DNA from: Metabacillus sp. B2-18
Lineage (GTDB): Bacteria; Bacillota; Bacilli; Bacillales; Bacillaceae
DNA length: 64,000 bases
Direction of reading: 5' to 3'
NCBI RefSeq assembly: GCF_021117275.1
Contig: NZ_CP088245.1
Coordinates: 5,074,673 to 5,138,672, forward strand
Under the pieces are notes generated by a model, which saw only the letters and a list, made by a program, of their open reading frames with translations, was not told the DNA's origin and searched no databases. The position numbers and the translations under genes were made by a program. Positions 56,719-64,000 of the stretch are shown in pieces (the first letter of the stretch is position 1; every line of letters starts with the position of its first letter).

Positions 56719-56734
56719 TGTTTCACATGAAACA
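56719..56734. promoter_or_regulatory. parS-like site between noc and rsmG
   Basis: TGTTTCACATGAAACA, one base from the parS consensus and perfectly symmetric otherwise. Confidence 0.75.
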
Positions 56735-56735
56735 T

Positions 56736-57452
56736 CTACTCGATTGGAAGTTTATTTGGCGTTCCAGGCTTTCGAGGATATTTTTTAGGAGTGCTTTTTT
56801 CTTTTTCAATAATTAAGATTGTTCTCTCACTTTCCTCTAAAGGCAGTTCAAATGAGTGAATTTCTTGCACTTTACCACCTAATACGGTAACGGCCTTTTT
56901 ACCGGCCTCAAGTTCTTCCTGTGCTGCTGCCCCTTTCATAGCAATGAAGTATCCATCCTTTTTTGCTAAAGGAATACATAATTCGCTTAGAACAGATAGC
57001 CTTGCAACAGCCCTGGCTGTGACAACATCATAAGTTTCCCGAACCTGTTTATTTTGACCAAACGTTTCAGCTCGATCATGAAATAATTGCACTGAATTTA
57101 ATCCTAATTCTTTTGATAAATGCGATAAAAAAGTAATTCTTTTTTGTAAAGAGTCAACAATTGATACCTTTAAATGAGGAAAACAAATGTTTAAAGGAAT
57201 ACTTGGAAATCCAGCTCCTGCACCTACATCACATATACTTAGTGGCTTAGAGAAATCAAAATAAAATGCTGCAGATATAGAATCATAAAAATGTTTTAAA
57301 TATACGTCATTTTTGTCTGTAATTGACGTTAAATTCATTTTTTCATTCCACTCTACTAAGAGCTTAAAATATAACTCAAATTGGTCCATCTGCTGCTGAG
57401 AAAGAGAAATCCCCTTCTCAGCCAAGCTTGATTGAAATAATGCTGTATCCAT
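56736..57452 (-). CDS. rsmG: 16S rRNA G527 N7-methyltransferase
   Basis: The 238-residue Rossmann-fold methyltransferase has [15 protein letters not shown] as the S-adenosylmethionine site, [11 protein letters not shown] and [11 protein letters not shown]. Loss gives low-level streptomycin resistance in other bacteria. The ATG at 57452 lies eight bases after AAAGG. Confidence 0.95.
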   Translation of the reverse strand: MDTALFQSSLAEKGISLSQQQMDQFELYFKLLVEWNEKMNLTSITDKNDVYLKHFYDSISAAFYFDFSKPLSICDVGAGAGFPSIPLNICFPHLKVSIVDSLQKRITFLSHLSKELGLNSVQLFHDRAETFGQNKQVRETYDVVTARAVARLSVLSELCIPLAKKDGYFIAMKGAAAQEELEAGKKAVTVLGGKVQEIHSFELPLEESERTILIIEKEKSTPKKYPRKPGTPNKLPIE

Positions 57453-57493
57453 ATTCATAACCTTTCTGTTAAAGATTGGTTTTATAACAGTAA

Positions 57494-59383
57494 TTATTGA
57501 TTTGAAACTCTGGCAATTCTACCTTGTTCTAGGTATACCAATAATATTGAAATATCAGCTGGGTTTACTCCAGAAATACGTGAAGCTTGTGCAACTGATA
57601 ATGGTCTAACTTCCTTAAGCTTTTGACGTGCTTCTGAAGCTAAGCCATTAATATCATCATAATCAATATTTTCGGGGATTTTTTTGTTTTCCATTTTCTT
57701 AAGCTTTTCAACTTGTTGTAAGGATTTTTCAATATACCCCTCATATTTGATTTGTATTTCTACCTGTTCTGCAACATCTGAATCCACTTCTGTTTCTGAT
57801 GGTACAAGCTGAGCGATATGCTCATAGTTCATTTCTGGTCGTTTTAATAAATCAGCTGCTTTTATGCCATCTTTAAGCTCACTACCGCCGACAGAAAGAA
57901 TAAGTTTTTGTGTTTCTTGATTCGGCTTAATGATGACAGATGATAAGCGTTGTTTCTCTTCTTCAATTGCTTGCTTCTTAGTTTTGAATTTTTCAAAACG
58001 TTCATCAGAAATTAATCCGATTTTCTTTCCTGTTTCGGTTAAGCGCAAATCGGCATTATCATGTCTTAGTAGTAATCGATATTCTGCTCTTGATGTTAGT
58101 AAGCGATATGGTTCACTTGTACCTTTTGTTACAAGATCATCAATGAGTACACCTATATAAGCATCCGAGCGACTTAAAATCACTTCTTCTTTTTCAAGAG
58201 CCTTTTGTGCAGCATTAATTCCTGCCATTAATCCTTGACCGGCAGCTTCTTCATAACCGGAAGTTCCATTAATTTGTCCTGCTGTATATAGAGAAGTAAT
58301 CTTTTTCGTTTCTAAAGTTGGCCATAATTGAGTTGGGACAATGGCATCGTATTCAATTGCATATCCCGCTCTCATCATTTGAACCTTTTCAAGTCCAGGA
58401 ATTGTTTTCAAAATTTGCTGTTGAACATCTTCTGGTAAACTTGTTGATAGCCCCTGCACATATACTTCTTGTGTATTTCTACCTTCTGGCTCTAAGAAGA
58501 TTTGATGACGCGGCTTATCATTGAAGCGAACAACTTTATCCTCAATAGATGGACAATAACGAGGTCCTGTGCCTTTAATCATTCCCGAATACATAGGAGA
58601 ACGATGTAAATTATCATCAATAATTTTATGAGTTTCTCCGCTCGTATACGTTAACCAGCAAGGTAGCTGATCTGTAATGTATTTTGTTGTTTCATAAGAA
58701 AATGCACGTGGCACTTCATCTCCGGGTTGAATTTCTGTTTTGCTATAGTCAATCGAATGACTATTTACTCGTGGAGGTGTTCCTGTTTTGAAACGAACTA
58801 AATCAAAGCCCAATTCTTGTAAATGCTCTGATAGCTTAATTGAAGGCTGCTGATTGTTTGGTCCACTTGAGTATTTTAATTCTCCTAGAATAATTTCTCC
58901 TCGCAAAAAAGTACCTGTTGTTATTACAACTGCTTTCGCAGAATATTCAGCTCCAGTTTGAGTAACCACACCTTTACAAACACCGTCTTCAACGATTAAC
59001 CGATCAACCATTCCTTGTAGCAGTGTAAGGTTACGTTCATTTTCCATCGTTTTTTTCATTTCATGTTGATATGAAAACTTATCTGCTTGTGCACGAAGCG
59101 CTCGAACAGCTGGGCCTTTTCCAGTGTTTAGCATTCTCATTTGGATATGGGTTTTGTCGATGTTTTTCCCCATTTCTCCGCCTAAAGCATCAATTTCACG
59201 AACAACAATCCCTTTTGCTGGTCCACCAACAGATGGATTACATGGCATAAATGCAACCATATCCAGATTAATGGTAATGACGAGAGTTTTTGCTCCCATT
59301 CTTGCTGATGCAAGTGCTGATTCACACCCTGCATGTCCAGCTCCTACAACAATGACATCATAATCTCCTGCATGATACGTCAT
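57494..59383 (-). CDS. mnmG: tRNA uridine-34 modification enzyme MnmG (GidA)
   Basis: The 629-residue FAD protein begins [20 protein letters not shown]; it has [12 protein letters not shown] and the catalytic-region RYCPSIEDK. With MnmE it makes carboxymethylaminomethyl uridine at the tRNA wobble position. ATG follows AAAGGAGG. mnmE lies just upstream. Confidence 0.97.
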   Translation of the reverse strand: MTYHAGDYDVIVVGAGHAGCESALASARMGAKTLVITINLDMVAFMPCNPSVGGPAKGIVVREIDALGGEMGKNIDKTHIQMRMLNTGKGPAVRALRAQADKFSYQHEMKKTMENERNLTLLQGMVDRLIVEDGVCKGVVTQTGAEYSAKAVVITTGTFLRGEIILGELKYSSGPNNQQPSIKLSEHLQELGFDLVRFKTGTPPRVNSHSIDYSKTEIQPGDEVPRAFSYETTKYITDQLPCWLTYTSGETHKIIDDNLHRSPMYSGMIKGTGPRYCPSIEDKVVRFNDKPRHQIFLEPEGRNTQEVYVQGLSTSLPEDVQQQILKTIPGLEKVQMMRAGYAIEYDAIVPTQLWPTLETKKITSLYTAGQINGTSGYEEAAGQGLMAGINAAQKALEKEEVILSRSDAYIGVLIDDLVTKGTSEPYRLLTSRAEYRLLLRHDNADLRLTETGKKIGLISDERFEKFKTKKQAIEEEKQRLSSVIIKPNQETQKLILSVGGSELKDGIKAADLLKRPEMNYEHIAQLVPSETEVDSDVAEQVEIQIKYEGYIEKSLQQVEKLKKMENKKIPENIDYDDINGLASEARQKLKEVRPLSVAQASRISGVNPADISILLVYLEQGRIARVSNQ

Positions 59384-59415
59384 AGAGGAACCTCCTTTAT
59401 TTAAAAATATCTAAT

Positions 59416-60801
59416 TTATTTCCCTAAACAGAACTGAGAAAACAGTTGATCAATTAAGCTTTCGTGAACTGCATCTCCAATTATTTCCCCAAGCTGTTCC
59501 CAACAACGGGTTAAATCTATTTGTACAATATCAATTGGAACTCCTGCTTCTATACCTATTAATGCATCATTAATAGAAGTTTCGGCAGCTGTTAATAGGG
59601 CAATATGTCTTGAGTTTGAAACATATGTTAAGTCTCCGCTTTGGACATTTCCTTCAAAGAATAATGCACTTATCGCTTCTTCCAATGCATCTATTCCCTG
59701 TTCTTCTAATAGTGATGTTGTAACAACTGGTCTTCCCGCTGCTTGCTCCTTCACCTTTTGAAGATCAATTTTTTGATCCAAGTCCGTTTTATTAACAATA
59801 ACGATAATATCCATTCCTTTTACGGCTTCAAAAAGCTGAACATCTTCTTGAGAAAGTTCTTCGTTGTAATTTAGAACTAGTAAAATAAGATCCGCTTCTT
59901 TAAGTACTTTTCTCGAACGTTCAACACCAATACGTTCTACAATATCTTCTGTTTCACGTATTCCAGCTGTATCAACTAATCGTAAAGGAACACCTCTTAC
60001 ATTGACGTATTCTTCTATAACATCTCTTGTTGTTCCAGGGATATCTGTAACAATTGCTTTATTTTCATGAACAAGGCTGTTTAATAAAGATGACTTCCCA
60101 ACGTTTGGTCGTCCAATTATAACAGTAGACAAGCCTTCTCTAAGAATCTTCCCTTGCTGTGATGTTTTCAATAACTTACTGATTTCATTTTTTACAAATG
60201 TAGCTTTTTCAACAAGCATTTGATGAGTCATTTCCTCAACATCATCATATTCAGGATAATCAATATTGACTTCAACATGTGCTAGTGTTTCTAGAATCTC
60301 CTGTCTTAGCTTCTGAACAAGCTTTGACAGTTTTCCTTCCATTTGCCCTAAAGCCACATTCATTGCCCGATCCGTTTTTGCTCGTATTAAGTCCATTACA
60401 GCCTCAGCTTGAGACAAATCAATCCGACCATTCAAAAAGGCTCTCTTTGTAAACTCTCCTGGTTCTGCTAGTCTTGCACCATGTTGAATGACTAACTGAA
60501 GTACCCGGTTCACTGTCACAATTCCACCGTGACAGTTTATTTCTACTATATCTTCTCTCGTAAATGTCTTTGGTCCCCTCATTAAAGACAACATTACCTC
60601 TTCTACAACTTGACCAGTTTTTGGGTCTACTATATGTCCGTAATGGATCGTATGGGAGTCAACATTTGTTAACCTTTTATTCGAAGGAGCTTTAAACAGT
60701 CGATCAGCAATTTCTATTGCTTCCTCACCACTTAACCGGACAATGGCAATAGCTCCCTCTCCTAAAGGTGTCGATATCGCTGCGATTGTATCTAACTCCA
60801 T
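59416..60801 (-). CDS. mnmE: tRNA modification GTPase MnmE (TrmE)
   Basis: The 461-residue protein has a folate-binding N-terminal domain, a helical domain with an inserted G domain ([32 protein letters not shown]) and the C-terminal motif FCLGK. It is the partner of MnmG. ATG 60801 follows AGAGAGGTGG. Confidence 0.97.
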   Translation of the reverse strand: MELDTIAAISTPLGEGAIAIVRLSGEEAIEIADRLFKAPSNKRLTNVDSHTIHYGHIVDPKTGQVVEEVMLSLMRGPKTFTREDIVEINCHGGIVTVNRVLQLVIQHGARLAEPGEFTKRAFLNGRIDLSQAEAVMDLIRAKTDRAMNVALGQMEGKLSKLVQKLRQEILETLAHVEVNIDYPEYDDVEEMTHQMLVEKATFVKNEISKLLKTSQQGKILREGLSTVIIGRPNVGKSSLLNSLVHENKAIVTDIPGTTRDVIEEYVNVRGVPLRLVDTAGIRETEDIVERIGVERSRKVLKEADLILLVLNYNEELSQEDVQLFEAVKGMDIIVIVNKTDLDQKIDLQKVKEQAAGRPVVTTSLLEEQGIDALEEAISALFFEGNVQSGDLTYVSNSRHIALLTAAETSINDALIGIEAGVPIDIVQIDLTRCWEQLGEIIGDAVHESLIDQLFSQFCLGK

Positions 60802-60912
60802 CGCTACGACCACCTCTCTCTTCATTTATGTAAAATTTCTTCCTCTTAAAATGCGACCAATTTTTTAAAGATAGCACATTTCGTTTTCTTTAGAAAGCGA
60901 AATTACCTCATT

Positions 60913-60970
60913 TTGTCCACAATTATTTATCCACTCTCTTCATACCTTTCTCTATTTTAACTTATCCACA
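60913..60970. promoter_or_regulatory. DnaA-box group between jag and mnmE
   Basis: TTGTCCACA (60913), TTATCCACT (60927) and exact TTATCCACA (60962) in 58 bp. From memory, the jag-mnmE region of B. subtilis also binds DnaA. Confidence 0.6.
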
Positions 60971-61089
60971 TGTTAATAACAATATTTGATGAATTTGAAA
61001 TATTTTATGAAGTGCACTGGCACCACCCGATATTTGTAGAAGGCTGTCGATAATATAAACATTTCTTTGTCTTGCTACAGAAAAAAAGC

Positions 61090-61127
61090 AAAAAAAAAGA
61101 GAATGACTCAACGAGCCATTCTCTTAG
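61090..61127 (-). terminator. Terminator of the rnpA-yidC-jag run
   Basis: AGAGAATGGCTC/GAGTCATTCTCT hairpin followed by nine T on the minus strand, overlapping the jag stop. Confidence 0.85.
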
Positions 61128-61740
61128 ATTTTGGAGAAATAACCAGATGACGATTTGGTTCTTCTCCAACTGAAAAAGTTTTTATATCTTTAAATTCTGC
61201 TAATGCAGCATGTATGATTTTTCTTTCATATGAAGGCATTGGTTCTAATGGAACATTTTTGGATGTACGAATTGCCTGCTGTGCTAGTTTTCCAGCTAAT
61301 TGCTTAAGCGTTTCTTTTCTTTTTGCACGATAATTTTCAGCATCAATGATAATTTGTAGATAAGAATTAGAATATCGATTTGCAGCTAATTGTGTTAAAT
61401 ACTGAAGGGAGTTTAACGTTTGTCCTCTTTTTCCGATAAGAACAGCCATTTTCTCACCTGATAATTGCATGTTCACAATTTTACCAGTCTGTTTCACTAA
61501 AATCTCTGCATCGATCCCCATTTTCTGAACTACATTAGCTAAAAATTCTTTTGCATACTTAACTGGCTCGTGTACAATTTTGACCTTCACTCTAGCAGGT
61601 TTTTTTCCAATACCTAAAAATCCCTTTTTTCCTTCTTCGAGAATTGTGATTTCAACTTCTTCTCGTTTTGCCTGTAATTGCTTTAATGCTTCCTCGACTG
61701 CTTCATTGACAGTAAGTCCACCAGCAGTTACTTCTCTCAC
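61108..61740 (-). CDS. jag: RNA-binding protein Jag (KhpB)
   Basis: The 210-residue protein has an N-terminal Jag domain ([19 protein letters not shown]), a KH domain with [18 protein letters not shown] and an R3H domain near [14 protein letters not shown]. It overlaps the yidC stop by four bases. It is linked to cell-wall and sporulation control. Confidence 0.95.
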   Translation of the reverse strand: MREVTAGGLTVNEAVEEALKQLQAKREEVEITILEEGKKGFLGIGKKPARVKVKIVHEPVKYAKEFLANVVQKMGIDAEILVKQTGKIVNMQLSGEKMAVLIGKRGQTLNSLQYLTQLAANRYSNSYLQIIIDAENYRAKRKETLKQLAGKLAQQAIRTSKNVPLEPMPSYERKIIHAALAEFKDIKTFSVGEEPNRHLVISPKSKRMAR

Positions 61741-62516
61741 TTCTTCTTTCCTCCACTATTAGAAGCTTCTTTTTGCTCCTTAAGCTCAGGACCTTTTATG
61801 AAGTATGTTTGAATGATCATGAATAAGTTACCTACTACCCAATATAAAGAAAGAGCTGCAGGGAAGCTAATTGCAAAAACAATAATCATAATAGGCATAA
61901 TATAAAGCATCATAGCCATTTGGGGATTTTGATTTGCTGTACCAGCCATCATCATTTTTTGTTGAATAAATGTTGTTAAACCAGCAACCAACGGCAGGAT
62001 AAAGAATGGATCTCTTTCACCCAAGTCAAACCATAAAAAATTATGCTCAGCGATTTCCGTTGTTCTCATAATCGCATGATAGAAACCAATCAAAATTGGC
62101 ATCTGAACGATTAACGGGAAACAACCTGCAAGAGGATTAACACCATGTTTCTGGAATAAAGCCATTGTTTCCTGTTGAAGTTTTTGTTGTGTTTGTTGAT
62201 CTTTTGAGCTGTACTTTTCTCTCAACTTCTGCATTTCCGGTTGAATTGCTTGCATTGCTTTAGAACTTTTCATTTGTTTAATCATTAGCGGTAATATTGC
62301 TAATCGAATAATAATTGTAACAATTACAATGGCAATCCCATAATTATCGCCTGTTAATTCAGCAAAATATGTAATAAGTTGTGATAAAGGATATACGATA
62401 TACGAATTCCAAAATCCTTCACTTTCAGATGTAATTGGAGTATTAACCTCCGTACATCCTGTCAAAAGGGTCAAAACACTAATTAACCCTGCTATTAAAA
62501 GTATGCGCCTCTTCAA
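61737..62516 (-). CDS. spoIIIJ: Membrane protein insertase SpoIIIJ/YidC
   Basis: The 259-residue lipoprotein has a signal ending [10 protein letters not shown] (lipid-modified Cys21), five membrane helices and the conserved arginine region [18 protein letters not shown]. It inserts membrane proteins and is needed for sigma-G activation in sporulation. It is between rnpA and jag as usual. Confidence 0.95.
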   Translation of the reverse strand: MKRRILLIAGLISVLTLLTGCTEVNTPITSESEGFWNSYIVYPLSQLITYFAELTGDNYGIAIVIVTIIIRLAILPLMIKQMKSSKAMQAIQPEMQKLREKYSSKDQQTQQKLQQETMALFQKHGVNPLAGCFPLIVQMPILIGFYHAIMRTTEIAEHNFLWFDLGERDPFFILPLVAGLTTFIQQKMMMAGTANQNPQMAMMLYIMPIMIIVFAISFPAALSLYWVVGNLFMIIQTYFIKGPELKEQKEASNSGGKKK

Positions 62517-62665
62517 ACCTTTTTTCCTCCTAACCGATAATAGATACTATTCATGTACGTACGTTAAAAGATAGAAAAAGTTCCACATCGTTAATATCTT
62601 AACACTTTTATAAATAGAATTGTTTTTCTTAGTAAAGTTTTCGGTAGTATAATTTCAACAATATT

Positions 62666-63016
62666 CTACATCTTCTTTGGCTGATAGATTTTTGCTTTTC
62701 GAAATAAATGTTGCAAACTTCCTTTTACTTCATGATAATTCATTTCAGCTGCAGGCTTTCTAGCAATAATAATAAATTCCTTACCAGAAGCAATTCGATG
62801 TTTTTCTTCTGTAAACACTTGTCGAATTAACCGCTTAACTTTATTTCTTGTTACAGCATTTCCTATTTTTTTGCTTACAGATAGTCCAATTCGGAACTCT
62901 TTCTCTTCAGGCTTTTGCATGATATACAAAACAAATTGTCTATTGGCAAAAGATTTCCCTCTCTTGAAAACTACTTGAAAATCTTTATTCTTCTTTATTC
63001 TATATTTCCTTCTCAT
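62666..63016 (-). CDS. rnpA: Ribonuclease P protein component
   Basis: The 116-residue basic protein has [20 protein letters not shown], then KRLIRQVF, the RNR motif region. It supports the RNA subunit in 5' tRNA processing. ATG follows GGAGTG. Confidence 0.96.
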   Translation of the reverse strand: MRRKYRIKKNKDFQVVFKRGKSFANRQFVLYIMQKPEEKEFRIGLSVSKKIGNAVTRNKVKRLIRQVFTEEKHRIASGKEFIIIARKPAAEMNYHEVKGSLQHLFRKAKIYQPKKM

Positions 63017-63166
63017 CTATTTCACTCCGGTTTGTTCTGTTAATAGGCTAACAGAATAATCACCATCATTATATCTGAAATAAAACGAATTTAAACAAGA
63101 AATGATCTAGCACTCTTCTTCCCCATTTCCTGAATAAATCGTTTTATTCATTCATCTGCAAAAAAA

Positions 63167-63189
63167 GACCACTGATTTTTCAGTGGCCT
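63167..63189 (-). terminator. Terminator after rpmH
   Basis: GCCACTGAAAAATCAGTGGT hairpin with T run on the minus strand, overlapping the rpmH stop. Confidence 0.8.
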
Positions 63190-63322
63190 ACGCTGATAAT
63201 ACTTTTCTTCCTCTGCGACGACGGCGAGCAAGAACTTTACGTCCATTAGCAGTGCTCATACGGCTACGGAAACCATGAACTTTACTACGTTTACGTTTGT
63301 TTGGTTGATAAGTACGTTTCAT
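63188..63322 (-). CDS. rpmH: 50S ribosomal protein L34
   Basis: A 44-residue, strongly basic protein beginning [19 protein letters not shown] and ending GRKVLSA, fully conserved in type. ATG follows GGGAGGTG. It is the gene next to dnaA across the origin, transcribed away from it. Confidence 0.97.
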   Translation of the reverse strand: MKRTYQPNKRKRSKVHGFRSRMSTANGRKVLARRRRRGRKVLSA

Positions 63323-63582
63323 ATATGACACCTCCCTGAGGAATAACAGTTAAAGACAGTCTTACTAATTATAGTTACCTACCCTATGAATTGTCAACCA
63401 TCATCCGTTTTTTTATTAAGTTTATTTTCTTTTCATCATCTATTTTACATTTATTTATTATCCTCTATTAATTCTTTTTTGAAATCCACTCTCCGCTTCA
63501 AGATCTCATATCCTTTTTAGAACAGCTTACCTCCAACCAAAATCAACAGCTAGACATCAACAATTGTTTAAGGTCCATAGCC

Positions 63583-63846
63583 TGTGGATAAATTTTCGAC
63601 AGAATTCTCCACTATCCACATACGTTATCGACAACTTTTTCACAAGTTAGTCCATTGTGGACAATTTCCTTCAACAAATGATTAATTATGTGGATAAGTT
63701 TGTAAAAACCGTTGCATATCTAGATTTATTCTGATATTATATTTGTGTTTTCACTCTTAATAATCTATTTTAAAAATCAATATATCCACAGACTGTGGAT
63801 AACATGTGGAAAGATTATAAACAGCTTGTGTAAATTGTTGTCCACA
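63583..63846. promoter_or_regulatory. Origin region: DnaA boxes upstream of dnaA
   Basis: Exact DnaA boxes, all TGTGGATAA on this strand, lie at 63583, 63689 and 63794. Near matches are at 63612, 63625, 63656, 63782 and 63838. AT-rich DNA follows at 63840-63950. The order rpmH-boxes-dnaA matches the incA/incB side of the Bacillus oriC. Confidence 0.9.
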
Positions 63847-63980
63847 TCACATTAGTTTTGTCGAAAAGATGTTTTTCTACTATATTATATATTTATTCAC
63901 ATTCTTTTGCATCTGTATGTTTATACATGAATATTCGCACCTTGTACAAAGCTTGTACAGTACGGTTAGGGATGCATCGT

Positions 63981-63989
63981 AAAGGAGGG
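63981..63989 (+). promoter_or_regulatory. dnaA: Ribosome binding site, probably of dnaA
   Basis: AAAGGAGGG is an almost perfect Shine-Dalgarno sequence 11 bases before the window end. The start codon of dnaA would follow at about 64001. Confidence 0.75.
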
Positions 63990-64000
63990 ACAAAACGCAA

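Overview
The window is a roughly 64 kb stretch of low-GC Gram-positive chromosome just to one side of the replication origin of an endospore-forming member of the Bacillaceae. The right half has the familiar Bacillus order read towards dnaA: walR-walK-walH-walI-walJ-htrC-rlmH on one side, then purA, dnaC, rplI, gdpP, yybS, rpsR-ssb-rpsF, ychF, yyaC, soj-spo0J, noc, rsmG, mnmG, mnmE, jag, spoIIIJ/yidC, rnpA and rpmH. It ends in DnaA boxes and a strong ribosome binding site that must belong to dnaA just beyond the window. I cannot name the species from the sequence alone.

Layout. 1-2.7 kb: the end of an ABC-F gene and a royal-jelly/yellow-family beta-propeller gene. 2.83-11.2 kb (element A): an integrated element with a large serine recombinase, a second serine recombinase, a Rep-like protein, a GIY-YIG protein, a small-terminase-like protein, a divergent pair of unknown, possibly defence-related genes, and small orphan genes. 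11.2-25.6 kb (element B): a redox/stress island with peroxiredoxin-like proteins, thioredoxin, thioredoxin reductase, glutaredoxin-like and thioredoxin-like proteins, two MsrA-type genes (one fused to MsrB), an OsmC protein, an Fe-S-type protein, heme O synthase, a DUF417 (RclC-like) protein, a Spo0E-like phosphatase, a GGDEF/EAL pair and a Crp/Fnr regulator. 25.6-64 kb: core chromosome, interrupted by a 1.7-kb IS1182-type insertion between rpsF and ychF.

How the parts fit. The 3' end of rlmH (the gene used as attB by staphylococcal SCC elements) is repeated as a 27-bp perfect direct repeat at the far edge of element B, and as a shorter imperfect copy at the far edge of element A, where it forms the last codons of the large serine recombinase. 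The simplest reading is a tandem, composite SCC-like island at rlmH. Inside element B, eight copies of a 16-bp palindrome of the form TGTWAG-N4-CTWACA lie upstream of redox, heme and Spo0E genes. Seven have a -10-like hexamer whose centre is 32 bp from the palindrome centre and the eighth one at 33 bp, so the operator would be centred near -41.5, as for class II Crp/Fnr activators. The island therefore appears to carry its own regulator and regulon.

Three genes of element B look damaged: a peroxiredoxin-chemotaxis-transducer fusion split by a one-base slip, a peroxiredoxin gene with its active-site part inverted, and ctaB with an amber codon near its end. All functional statements are inferred from motifs and context; no database search was possible.
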